The notes under the pieces were generated by a model. That model saw only the letters and a list, made by a program, of their open reading frames with translations, searched no databases and was not told where the DNA came from. Positions 1 through 12,700 of a DNA stretch of 64,000 nt are shown here, piece by piece; the first letter of the stretch is position 1, and every line of letters starts with the position of its first letter. Where the stretch lies: positions 30,543,923-30,607,922 of the forward strand of contig OX377201.1 of the NCBI GenBank assembly GCA_947396885.1. The letters are read 5' to 3'. The stretch is from Heligmosomoides polygyrus polygyrus (taxonomy: Eukaryota > Nematoda > Chromadorea > Rhabditida > Heligmosomidae). Both the position numbers and the translations under genes were made by a program.

Positions 1-78
1 CGTTAAATCGTTAAGCCAGGTTTTACCGAAAAATGCCGTTAATTCGTTAAATTCGTTAAATCGTTAACCGTTAAATGT
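1..78. repeat. Short CGTTAAAT-type direct repeat
   Basis: The first 78 bases contain several imperfect copies of an 8-9 base unit of the type TCGTTAAAT. The repeat is cut by the window edge, so its full extent is unknown. From here to about 976 I see no gene, RNA or recognisable mobile element. Confidence 0.5.
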
Positions 79-978
79 GCACCCCTGATTGGCATCGTTG
101 GCCAATTGATCGTCGCAGCCCCCCATGGCATTTTCCACATCTAGAAAATAAGTATGTGATTCCGTCTCAAATTTATTGCTGGTGAATTAATATTAGAACG
201 AGACCCTCTAAAAAGGGACGGAGTCCTGTCAGTAAGCTTCTTCCTCAAATTGAGTTTACAGTTTTCTAAAGAACTGTTAAACTCTTCCATACGGCTCAGG
301 TAGTTGTCTCAACTGCTTGAACCTTTACTGAGCTGGGAAAGTGGCTGCAGTAATCAATCTATAAGTTCCGTCAGTTTGCAGTTGATTGATGGAGCAGCTC
401 CGTTTCTTTTTTTTTGGTTAACGAGGCGACGGTTTCAGAAAACCACCGTAGAATTGATGGCGTCCGGGGGCGTCACCGTGTCAGAGAAAACCACTTTGGC
501 AAACAGCGTTCGTTGATTCGTGTGGAGCAGCCAAACTGTCTTCCATGATATAAGTCAAGCTGCCCACATGGTTGGAGAGGGGATCGGAACTGTTTCGTGC
601 AAAAAGCTGTTCACTTGTGACTAGCACGTTTTCAGTTCAGTTTAGCTGGCCGAGGTTAGTATCTACCAGTATGTACTAGTCTGGAAACGTTATGTTGCTC
701 AGGTTTGTAGGAAGATGGACGCAGAGGAGATTTCTTCGGGCAATTCTTGTAGGATTGGCAGCTTTAGAAAATACTGCGGAGTGGAATATCCGAGATCCTC
801 TTGAGTGTTAAGTTTGGAATCCAGCACCTAAAATGAGGTTCCGTGGTCTTCCAGCAGCGTTTCGGTTGCTGGTATGAGGATACTGACTTGAAGAACTTGT
901 TGCACTCAATATTCGGCGAAAGTAATATCGCTTGTAAACAACAGACATAATTGCAGGGGAACTTGTGTGGGAATGTTA

Positions 979-1860
979 TTAGGGTCGGGCAAAAGTCATC
1001 ATCTTTTTCATTAGCGTCTATCCCGCTTGGCAGCGGCGTCCGCTTGGTGTGGTGACGCCAATTCTGCCGATCAAATTCTTGATCAGGATGTACACCAGCT
1101 GTCTACGTCCACGTCCACATGCAGCGTGTCTAGCCAACGTTCCTGCGGGCTTCCTCTGGGCCGCTTTTCAGGGACCACAAAGTTCAGGGCAATCTTACGG
1201 ACGGTGTCGTCGTTGGGGTCGGGCAAAAGTATTAAGCGAAATTCAACATTTTTTCCTTATAACTCACAAGTCAGTGATGGTGGGGAGATCACCATCAAGG
1301 GCGATGGTTTGCTGTCATCGCTCAACCAGCCTCCTGATTCCATCCTTCCAGAGCTGCTTGGGGCTGGTATCTATCCACTGCTGAATGTGGCGCTCGAGGT
1401 CGGCCTGGGTCTTTGTGTCTTTCCGGACCATAAAGTCCTGCGGACTCGTGTAATAGTATGGAGTGAGCTCCGTCGAATACAATGGGTGAGGGATGTGGTG
1501 ATATCCCTCTGAATGAGCTTATCCATATTTACTTTTGCCTGATGGAGAGCTGTACTGTCGAAGAGGAGCACCTTCTTGAAGCGGAGCGACCGAATAAGGG
1601 CGAGTCGCCGGTCGACCACTTCGATTTGGCTCACCCCTTGGACCGTGGAGTCCAGTCCATTCTCTTGGGAATTGCCTTCCAGTAGAGCGGCCTATGGGCG
1701 CAGTCCCAAACTGTCAGAGGATAAGGCTCCCCGTGCACATCTCGCCGAACGAAGGTCGGCACCGGGTCTTGCCAGACTGGCTGCTTGGCTGAGCTAAGGT
1801 AGAGGACACACTTCTCATTCTGCATGACGGTCGAGTCCAGACTCCTTAGGGTTGGGAACT
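979..1860 (-). mobile_element. Degenerate mariner transposon (with nested RTE)
   Basis: Read on the minus strand this is a decayed mariner transposase. Around 1850-1690 there is an EKCVLY block in the place of the usual first catalytic motif (GDEKWVLY). The C-terminus near 1385-1264 reads WKDGIRRLVER, then a stop in the Trp/Gln position, then LPTITDL and the terminal stop. Frames change several times, so it is a pseudogene. The left terminal repeat begins TTAGGGTCGGGCAAAAGT near 979 and is interrupted by a short RTE insertion. I could not find the matching right terminal repeat; the next mariner starts at 1966. Confidence 0.75.
997..1215 (-). mobile_element. 5'-truncated RTE-type LINE, 3' end only
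   Basis: On the minus strand this encodes the extreme C-terminus of an RTE-clade reverse transcriptase (VPEKRPRGSPQERWLDTL), followed by a short tail ending in GATGATGA-like sequence, as RTE elements usually do. It is flanked by a perfect 15-bp duplication, GGGTCGGGCAAAAGT, at 982-996 and 1216-1230. That duplication lies in a mariner terminal repeat, so this is a clean retrotransposon insertion into an older DNA transposon. Confidence 0.8.
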
Positions 1861-1965
1861 GGGCGAGATTACAGGTCGACGCGAAAACGAACGCGTATGT
1901 GGCCTGAAATAGGTTGAAGATTCGGCACGATTTTGAAAAGGGCGAAAGTGGTAACTTCCTAAGTA

Positions 1966-3210
1966 ATAGGGTATCCAGAAAGTTTCGGCAGAAAACTTCG
2001 CAATGTTCCAGATTTTTTCTAGAATGTTGTAAAGATTTCAGCATAAGTGCTATATAAAGGCACTATCCAGCGGTATCTGCATAACATATCCAGGTCCGTC
2101 TTCCTTGCCTATTTCACTGTACGATGGCCGAACTGTCTATCCATACTAAACACGTACTCCTTTACGAGTTTGAATCTGAGCACTTCGCTGCAGAACCTAT
2201 CGAAACTTGCGTCGTGTATTCGGCTCTGAAGCTCCTTCTTTGCGGTATGTGTATAGTTGGTTCGAACGCTTCAGAAGCGGGGGCAGGAGTCTCGAAGATG
2301 AGCCTCGCTCTGGTCGACCGAAAACGATATCTTTGGGCGAACTGAGGAAACTGGCGAAGCAGCGCTCATATGAAGGTGTGCGTTATTTTGCTGCTGCTTT
2401 TGGCTGTTCTCGAACCACCGTGTGCAATGGACTGCGATCTCTTGGAATGGTTAAAAAGCTCGGTCGGTGGCTCTCGCACGAACTGACCGACGACAACCGG
2501 CGAAGACGTTGGACATATGCGCTCAGCTGCTCTTCCGAAGTCGCACCTTCAACTGGCTGGACACCATCGTCACAGGAGACGAAAAATGGGTCCTCTGCGT
2601 CAACACGCTCGTAAATGTGCATGGTGCCAACCGATGAAGTGCCGAAATCTTTTGTAAAAGGTGAAATTCATGCGAGGAAAGTCATGCTGAGAGTCTGGTG
2701 GAGAGTTTATGGGATCCACCATTTCGAGCTGTTGCCTGACAGCACGAATGTCACTGCCGAGGTCTACGCTATCCAACTGCAGAGACTGGCCGACAAGATG
2801 AGCAAGGAGCAGCCCAGGCTCATCAAAGTTCGCTTGCTGCACAATAACGCGCGCCCACACATCGCGAAGACGACTTCCCAGAGAATTCTGGAACTCGGAT
2901 GGGAAGTTCTGCCGCATCGGCCGTACACTTAGATCTGGCTCCAAGTGTCTACCATCTTTTTCGATCACTTCAGCATCATCTGGAAGGGAAGCGTTATGGA
3001 GATCGTGACCACCTCGAAAATGACCCTCGAGCTTTTTTCGCCTCCAAGTCGCCGGATTTCTACGCAAGAGGAATTCCAAGACTTGTGGAACGTTGGCGGA
3101 GTGTAGCGATGTTGATGGAAATTATTTGGTTGATTAATAAAATGTTGATAAAAATTGTGTTGTTTTGAAAAAATTGTCGTATTTCTGCAGACACTTTCTG
3201 GACAACCTAA
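1966..3210 (+). mobile_element. mariner transposon, full length but inactive
   Basis: A full-length element with imperfect terminal inverted repeats (left ATAGGGTATCCAGAAAGT, right the complement of TTAGGTTGTCCAGAAAGT) between TA dinucleotides at 1964-1965 and 3211-3212. The transposase reads rightwards from the ATG at 2124. The N-terminal helix-turn-helix part includes YSWFERFRSG, then VTGDEKWVL near 2572, LLHNNARPHIAK near 2840, and APSVYHLFRSL near 2940. The second and third catalytic aspartates of the D34D triad are therefore replaced by Asn and Val, and the frame is broken at least three times (near 2200, 2605 and 2930). It cannot move itself. Confidence 0.9.
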
Positions 3211-3781
3211 TAGCTGTCCATAACTATCATGTGAACACTTGAAGCGCCACCTAATGGCAAGTTAGTTTGTCAAGTTTGAGTGGACACCATTGATTCAGCT
3301 GTGCTGAACGGTGCATTTTGGAAGTTTTGATACAAATCCAGAGAATGTCATGAAGATATAGAACGGTGAGCCTCCAGTTCTCCTGACTTATACCAGCGGA
3401 AAATTTATGAGAAAGTAAAGCTTTCCAGATGGGCTCTCCGCTCAAGGTCAGTCTAAAATTTGAGTGTATGATATTATGTTGAAGCAAAATGCGTGGCGAT
3501 TCGTAAAAAAAAGTTTCACCAATGCTAGAATTTGTTTGTTTTGGCTTCCACTTTGAGCTTATCTGTCGAGTTTATCCTGAGCGCTTCGTTTTGCTAAAAA
3601 AAAAAGTCGGTTAGGAAACTCATGGTACTAATTCTGGCCATGCTCATGGTAAAAATTGATTGCATTCGTTTTCGTATCCACCTTGAGGCAGTGCAGTACT
3701 ATTGAATCACATCAGTAGCTTTGTGACCAGAAAGAATTAGTGGGAAGTTAGCTGTCTCTCGCTGCTAATCAGTTGTTCCAG

Positions 3782-6700
3782 ATGCCCACTTCGACCGCCC
3801 TACGGTGGTATCAGTGCTGCGCACGGAGAGCGATCGCGTGCCGCAGGTGCTTATCAGCCAGGCGAGCACCGATCTGCGCAGGACGAGGTGAGCAACGAAT
3901 CCTGACCCGATAGTGACGCTTGACCGTCTTCCGCTTAAGGTCAGAAAGCCAGTTGATCGCCTCGACGCTCGATTCCATATCGGTGTGCTCGTCGACGTCC
4001 GGCGGTGTCGAGGACGAGATTGTGTCCGTCTACACGCTTAGTTCTTTGGGAAGCGAACCGACTAACGAGCCCATGGTTAGTGAACAAACAGGGCTGTCTT
4101 CTCGCGATCAATTCGGGTGTCACCCAGGTGATGTTCGTGTTAAGTAGCGAGTAGCACCTGCGTAAACTTGTGTTACTCTAGTAGACGACTTCGCTGCATG
4201 CTCAAACCTACAATACCGACCGTATCTCTTGATCTTTGGGCGAAAAAAAATAGTTTCCGTCGATTTTTGACAGCGCTCTTCAAGTTGCGTGCCTTGAAGG
4301 ATAAATCCGATATTTGCGAGCAACCTTGAACGATCTATTCGATGAGGAACAAAACGCCTAATAAATGTAAAAAATTTGATTCAAATCAATTTCATTAAGC
4401 CTCAAGTGGCTGGTGTCGAGCTTTTAAGCTGTCATAACGATGTCTTGTTTCGATCAAAACTTCTAGCGCCAGGCGGGACTCGAACCCGCACCTTCCTCTA
4501 ACAGGGCGGGAATGCTTTACGCCATTACACCACCGGCGCCGTTTGATCGAACGCAACATCCACATCCCGGATACGGATAAAAAATTTGACTCCATTACCT
4601 GTATTCTGGTCGGTTCCTCGAGCCCTCTCCCTCGCGGGAGGTAACTACACTCAAAGAGATCACATTTTGAATATAACTCATTGAATCAACATGTGAAACA
4701 TTTGCTGGGCGTTTTTTCACTTTTCGGTTAGACCACTCGACGGTGATTCCAGTTATGCAGCATATTTTTTAAAGCAAGCGGTTTGAACACGGCGCTATCA
4801 AAAATCGGCTGAAGAGGCGTTTTTTGCGCTTTTTTCCACCCAAAGACCAAAAGAAACGGTCGGTGTTGTATCAGACATGCTCTTATTCTATCGAGATATC
4901 TTGCGTCTCGGGATGCTGTACTGGTACCCCGCTTTAACTGTACCATTTCCTACTAGTGATTTGGCTACCATTCTTGGCTGGAAAATTTATTAAAGTGTTC
5001 CAGTCAGTTTCTTCAAGACGGAAGTGGCTGGGACTGAGGTTGTACATAATCAAAGATGTCTCGTTGCTGTCAAAACCCTAGCGCCAGGCCGACCTCGAAC
5101 CGGCACCACCTGCTAAGCGGGCGCCATTACACTACCGACGCTGTTTTCAAATTTAATTCAAATTTTTTCATGTCAGAGCACGTTTACAAAACAACACAAC
5201 GGTATGCAAATGTAGGAATACATTTAAGAAAATGACAACGCAACGTAATGTGAAAGGAAAGGAAAAGAATATTAGGAAGAAAAGCTAGAACAGCAATAAA
5301 AGCTAGAAAGATGGAGTCGGAACAGCAATGAAAGGTAGCGGACCACGAATCTTGTTTACTCGGGCAAGTAATCATTAATGATATTCTTGAATTTACTAAG
5401 ACTCCCGGGAAGCTGGACTCTTTTGATTAATTTGGCAAACTCTATAGCTCCACGACACGTGAAAAAGTGTCGCCTCAACGTAGATCTTGGTCTCGAGAAA
5501 GCTTAAGCCCGTTGCCCCTTGTGGATGAGGGGTTCATTTTAAACAGCCCATCAGAGTTCACCTCAGCTCTACCGTGAATGATTTTATAGATTGGGATCAG
5601 GTCGTTCCGCATCCTTCTCCATTTGAGAGATTTAAGACCTAGCTGTTCATTTCTTAACGAGCTCCTGGGAATACTATCATAGTTGAATCCTATCGATCGC
5701 AAGAACAGCTTCCTAGAGAAGCTGTTCGATCGAATGCAACATGGATACATTCTAGCAGAGCATCGCTAGAAAGGAGCAATCACCAAGAGGATCGTTTCAT
5801 CCAGTTACAGTAGCTGGTTCATTGTGTCGCCTTTGTGCGGTGGTTCGCTTCCAGTTTTTACCTTTGTTATCCAACGGTATGAAGTGCTCCATCCCACTAG
5901 GATAGATCGCGCAGCATCTACACCTCGTAAGGCCGCTTGCCACCACCCGATTTTTTGGGGTGGGTCGGCCACTGATATGTTGACTATTACCCGCAACACT
6001 GTCAAATGGAGGCAGTTGAGTGGAATCCTTTGTAGCCTCATAGAAGAGTGCGTAAGGCTGCTTATACATTTACTTCAGCAGACCATGAGGGCGCAGGAGC
6101 AATATTCAAGGCCGAAGAAGGGGAAACAAGAAGCGGTAACTCTCTACTCTCTAAGGACTAAGAAAATGAAAAATGCTATGCTCTTTGTCCACTTGCTCGA
6201 TTTCGCTGTTCTTTCTGTGCTAGTACGCGTCTCGCCGATCTGGGCCGTGTGAAAGCAGGAAGCGAATACGGTCAGTACTGTTGAAATGAGAGTCGGGTGG
6301 AACAATATTCGGAGTGACCCTCGAGAGGCCTCCGGCCGGAGTGCGCAGGGCTCCATTGACGTTCGAGGCTCAGAGATACGGTTGCCTGCTCGAAGTCGTC
6401 GAAGAATAGGTGAGCCGGTTATGTGGTGCTCTTCGCAGACACCGCCGTACGAGAGTCGTAACTGGTTGGAGTCTGCGGGATGTCAAGAGAACGCCAAAGC
6501 GTTGGTCTGACCTCTTTGTAAAAGTATGAACAACCGTTATGACACTCTTCATATCCTTCGAGCGGGATCCATTGGAGTACTCTGACCCGCGATATGGATG
6601 GATGGGGACATTGCTGGTGCGTACTTCATCAGATCGATGATCAACGGGAAGGGAGCAAAGGTGAGCTCTCTGCAGAAATGACTGATGGGGTTTTAGTAAC

Positions 6701-9700
6701 GCCCATTTCCATTGCACGATGATGAAAAGAGAATGGTGGACTGGGCATGTGATGGAACCGAAGATCCGGAAGGAGTGATGAACACAACTCCAAACCAGCT
6801 TAAGATAAGGGATAGTTCTTTAGGTGAGAAAGCCACATTATGTGGCCACTGCAGAACCACCCCATGAGGTTGGACTTATAGCGTCAAGCGCGTGGAAAAC
6901 AAGAACAGCCTTAAAAAAGGTGAAACGGTATTCTTAATAGAGATCTCGCCAAAGTCAGCTGACAGTCGTCGCCCTTGACATTAGGAGGTGGAGTCAGATC
7001 ACAAGAATAGTGGACCCTCAGTGGTCGTTTGTAACTGACAAATCTTACACTTTTTACGTAGTTATCATTACTCTCTACCTCCCTTGAACTCAACGCTTCT
7101 GCACTTCTGCAAACGTCTTTCTAGCATGCGCCACTATGTTCTGATGGTTCCGATGGAAGCAGACATTGCACGGGGTTTTGAATGTCGGCTGCAGATGCAG
7201 ATGAAGGGGTGATGAATGTGGAGCAATAACACGAAGGGGTTCCGCCAATTTCTTTATACACTCGGCGCGCGATGAGTGGTTACGCGACTTTTTGACGGTG
7301 ACGGAGTGCTGCTGTCCTTCGACGGTTCTCCTGGAGTGATTTCTCCAGATTAGGAGGCGTTCTTTTCTGAATGTTAGCCGCCGTTGTGGATCCACCATGT
7401 GTGCTCAGCTGATGCATGACAAGGTCGTTGGGCTCTTACAGCGCTGGAAGTTTCTTTGCCATGGAAGTCCAGACGGTATGGTTTGCGTTGTACACCGGGG
7501 GAATTCGACGTCTCTATCGGAGAAACGACGCCCTCCTGTCTGCTCTTACAACCGCGCTACAGCACGAATGGCTGTGTAAGACTGGCGAATCCTTCACCAC
7601 ACCTTTTTTGCTGCGATGGCCTGAGAAGATGAATGGCACTGGTTCGATCACAGCAAGGAGGCAGCATGCCGGATAGTTGTCGAATGCGGTTTCACGGAAA
7701 TCTTTCGGTTTTGATGTAAGGATGTGACTTTCGTTCAGATCTCATCAAGCAGAAATGTATAATAAAATCAGCAGTTGACTACCTTGCAAGAGCACAAGGC
7801 ACGATTTCGTCGGCGATTATTTATACAATTTCCACGTTATATTGGACACTCTTCTAAGAAAGCCTGACTTTTGAAGTCAATCTGAACATTTCCAAATCAA
7901 AACGAGCGTCTTCCATATTAAAATAGAGACTTCCAGGAAGATTGTAATAATTTCTTGTCTAACGAAAATTTGGCAAAACTTTTTTGAGTTGTTTCATTTC
8001 ACCTGCCACAGCTGAACACGGTGTTTGAAATTTTACGAAATTTTTTATTTTTTATGGAAATTGCATTTTGAAGCTTATTCTAGAGTAAAGAATGGCAACA
8101 ATTTGTTACTTTATTAAAGTTAAATTGTAACTAGCTCATCGCGCCATACACTCGTCGAGTTCAGCTTAAAGCTTTTTATAAAATACAGAAAGCCCAATTT
8201 TTAGTGTAGTAAAAGAGGAGATCGCGTCATATACTCGTTTAGATCGCTGCGATTTTTATTGAGTGATAGTGTAAATGCTGCTTTTATGAAGAGGCGAGTT
8301 AACATAAGTGTGCAACTCCTCGCAAAGCAGAATTTTTGCTATCATTCGAATAAAAATCTAAGCGAGCTAAACGAATGTGTCGGCTATCTCTTCTTTTACT
8401 ACACTAAAAATTCGCCCTTCTGTACTTTATTATAAACTTTAAACCACAATTTTTCGTTTAAAAAAATGTTATAAATTTCAGTCAGCTTGTAAATTTAACA
8501 GGGCAGGTGATTTTAAAAAGTGAAAAAGCTAGATGAAATTTTCTTTGGGCAAAAAATTATGCTCACCGTTTTTGAGGACTTCTATAATAATTTGATACGG
8601 AAGACTTTCTTTTCGGAAGATGTGCATTTTGATTTTAGGAGCGTCAAGCTGCTTAGAAGAGTTACCAATATGAATTGAGAAGTGCTCAATTTGGCATAAA
8701 AGTGGTATTAATTTTATCCGCTTGATGAAAAACACTGTTCTGCAGGAAGAGCTGTCTCTTTTGAAAGTTTCCGAAAGAAATATTGAAGAGAGACAGCTTT
8801 TTGGGCTCTCCGTCGTTGACAGCAGTTAGAGATTTGGAGAATTTCGATCAGAAGGCTTCTTATGCAGTTCTTCGCTTACCATCTTCTCTTCCAGAATAGC
8901 TTGACATTAAGTAATCCGGGAAACACCTCATTATTTGGTGATCACTATGACTTCTTATTTCACTTGACAACGGTTAGCTGACATAGCGGCTAACCACAAA
9001 TGAATAAAATAAGATAATAAATAATGCTTCAAATTCAATATTCTGTGTTTCAGCTGCCACCTATTGATGACCTTATTGAGACGAATGGCACTATCACACC
9101 AAGTGTGCTTACCCCTCGTGCCAAGGACGATACGCTAACACCTGGAATGACGATGGCGATGGTCGAACAAGAAGTTCAGAGCGTAGCCTCCAGCTTACCG
9201 ACTCAGAGGGAAGGCCTGATGGTATGCACCCTTTTCGTTAACTCTGACCACTTCTATGCCCCATTTTCGTTACTATGTATTAGGTCGTTACCTAAGTTTT
9301 GTCGTTTTTTGACCTATAACTTCAAATGTAAATATCTAGGCCCAAACATAACTTTATTAGCCGAAATAAGAACCGTGACAATCTACACATCTTTGCCAAC
9401 GAGATACTAGTTTAATTATTTTAGTAGCGTAGAACTCCGGTGATCTAGAAGCGATGAATTCTTCGAGAGCATATTCTGCATCATGTCTGTTCCTGAAGTA
9501 TTTTGCGCGAAGGAAGCCGTCGAGATGTTAGAAAAAATGGTAGTCTGTAGACGATAGGTCGGGCGAATACGGTGGATGGTCGAGTGTTTCGTATCCCAAA
9601 GAATGGAGCTTCTGCCTGGTGATCATCGATACGTGCAGCCGCCGTTGTCGCGCAAAAGGATCGGTCCCCTACTGTAGATCAGCGCTGGGTAGATTTTCTG

Positions 9701-12700
9701 GAGCTTGTTGTGCACCTCGTCCAGCTTTTGACACTACTTTTCCGCCGTGATTGTTTCACTAGGTCTGAGAACGCTACAGTGGATTAAAACGGTGGCACAC
9801 CACCAAACGGTCACAATCACCTTTTCCTGATACATACTCGGCTTTGGACAGTGTTTAGGTGCTTCGTCAATATCCAACCATTGAGCACTTTTTCGACGAT
9901 TGTCGTAGACAATTCATTTTTTGTCACACGTTACAATTTGCTCCAGAAACGGGTCGTTTTGTTGCATAGAAGGAGCGCTGACGATACTTGCAAACGGCGA
10001 GCTCGAAGGGCGAATCTGCTCTGGAAGAATTCATGGCTTCTAGATCTCCGGAGTTCTATGCTACTGGAATAAATAAACTAGCATCTTGTTGGCAAAGATG
10101 TGTAGATTGTAATGGTTTTTATTTCGCCTAATAAAGTTATGTTTGAGCCGAGATACTTACAATTGAAGTTAGAGGTCAAAAAACGACAGAACTTAGGTAA
10201 CGACCGAATATATGTATGCATTTTCGTATATGGCCTTGGATTCATCCGATTTCGAGATATGCGAAATCCGGCCCGACAGGAGTTGGTGTTATCTGAATCA
10301 GTCGTAAAGCAAGTGTTTTCATAGTTGCAATTACCCGTATGAGCAATTTATCCGGGCCTTGAAAAACTGCATCCGATTATTCGAGAACTCGGCTCCAGTG
10401 CTTAATAGGCAATACGTTTTCTTCTGACGCATTTACTATGTTTTTTTTTGTCCTTGGACGGAAGGCTAGTTAGTGGTAAGTTTCGTTACTTCAGGCGGAG
10501 AGTATCAGTTCGTTCGCGTCATCATTGTCGCTACGAACAGAAGACGATGTTGACGAGGAAGGTGGCAGCTTGGCCCGTAATCGACCAGCGAGCACGAGAA
10601 AACAGCGGCTTCATGTGGGTTAATTCCCTTGGTTGCCGAGTCATTCGTTGTCGTCCATTTTCTGGATCTTAAAGCCTCCTCAGGAGCTCTCGAGGGTCTA
10701 TTGGTTCAGGTTGCACTGCAGGCGAGCAAACGCAAGGTGCTGGATCTGATGCAGAAGCGCCGTCCGGTTACGCCGTCATCCGCCGACAACGTAGAGATGG
10801 GTGCAGATGCTGGCGATCTGGACGGGGCGGTCGAGTTTGACAGAGAGGTGTGTGGTCATCATGTTAGGGCGCACTTCGGCGAGCATTTGTCATTTATTTG
10901 GAGGATTTGTTTGTCAGTACTGGGGCAGCATGGTCTGGCGGCGGTTATGCATTCGCAAACCACGAATTTGCTAAGCAGTGTTGAAAAGTGTCTGTTCGCT
11001 TCTTCGTCTCTGTGCTGATAGAGACGGTACTTCACACAACTGTGTGCTTGCTCACTGGGGAAATTAACGTAGTGAATAACGATATGACCTTATGAAGCTG
11101 TCGTTCATTTGAAGCTACAGTTAGTTTCTTAGGATAACCTCAGGATTGAGAAGAAGTCCTGGAATGGTAGGCCATAAAGCATCATGTTATAAAGTTGATC
11201 GAAAAGTCTTGATAGGATTTTCATTTTTTTCTTCTTTATTTTTCGATTCAGCGTACAATACATATCCATCAACAACATAATAACCATTGTTAGTCACCAA
11301 AGTGGTCCACTTGCTCGGTAGGTCAGCGATCTCTTCTCCCAGAACTGGGAGACCGGTAGTCGAAATCGGCGACCGTCCCCACTTGAGTCTTCAAACATTC
11401 TGGATCTTTTCTTAGCCATTACAGCCTCATGGCTTTTGGCAGGGAAACAAGTGGTCATTTGAGGGAGTATGTCAGAAGAATATTGCGGATGGGGTACGGT
11501 CATCCAGTCCAGCTCCTCGATTTTTCGGTGGGTCTCTTTAGCTACATGGGGCCAGGCGTTAGTAGGAAGAAGGCGCCATGGAGGTCGTTTCGGCTGCTTT
11601 TCCCGGATAAGTTCAGCGAGCTTCTGGAGATGAGTGGCGTAAACGCCAGCGGTGACCGTGCGACCCTGCGGGAGCAGCTCGTAGTGCAGCATTCCGTTCG
11701 AGCCCCAGAAGTAGCATAGAAAAACCTTCTTGAGGTGCACGTTTGACTTTGTTTGATTAAGCGGCTCTTCTTCAGTTTGCGTACATATCAGGGGCCAGTG
11801 GAGCGCTTATGTGGATTGGAATAACCTCTAAAGACATCTCTATAGCTGAAGAAGTGAGCATTTTATGGCCGTTCAAGCGACATAAATCGGCATTTCTTGT
11901 TGTGACCTTTGGGCCCTTTAGCGGAGAATGGAGCGAAGATTTTGGCGACACTAGATATTATTCTAGAGAACATATGTTTAGTCCCCTCTGCCGTCGACTG
12001 GAAAGCGAAGCCCTGTGGAAATGCAGGTGGTGGACAAGAAGGAGAAGCGAAAGAAGAGCAAGAAGTTGGTGTTCCCTTTGAACGTTTTCCTCATCTTCAC
12101 TGGTGCTGTGGCAATCAAGCAGCTTCTTGATTCAGTCACTCTCCTTCGGTCCGGCAAGGGCAGTCGACTCTGAGTCTACAAGATTCGCCCACGAATTCCG
12201 TCGGTTTTGCTAGATCTAGGACCACAAAATGTGTTTCCTTCCGGGAGGTCAGTTCAGTAGTTTATTCAAGACCGTTTTCCCTTCGCTAACTAATTCCTTG
12301 TTTTAGAATGTTCTCTGGGGCCAATCACTGCACTACGATCTGGATGGAACGTCATCGTCTTCTCCGTCGAAAACATCCTGCAGATATCTGAATATAACCG
12401 TCCATGCGAAAGAATTGCCGTCAACACCTACGGGACCCAGCAGCGTTGAAGCATCGCCTAGTAGTGCGAGGGCGACATCTGTTCCTGATCCTGAGCCGCC
12501 GAAGCCCATCCTGCTGGGTTATGTGAGTGTTCCAACGTTTTTTTGCTACAACGTTATACATCTGTGGAACTTGCTAGGCACCTGCTGAACATAGATTATT
12601 CAGACAAATCCTTATTCAAACGCATTGCACAATTGAGATGATTACTGCTTATCACTGAGGTCGTATGAAGGGATAGATGTTCCATATACCACAGGAATTC

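Noticed and set aside
700..830. Upstream PDZD8-like exon (after a TTTGTAG acceptor)
   Set aside because: The frame closes quickly, with no family similarity and no phase-consistent donor.
1027..1512. 161-codon plus-strand frame as a gene
   Set aside because: It lies antisense to a mariner relic and an RTE fragment whose protein motifs read on the other strand.
4470..4545. Minus-strand tRNA gene (also 5080-5145 and 50145-50222)
   Set aside because: B box and acceptor stem are good, but the anticodon arms do not pair and all three share a long downstream tail. They are SINE heads.
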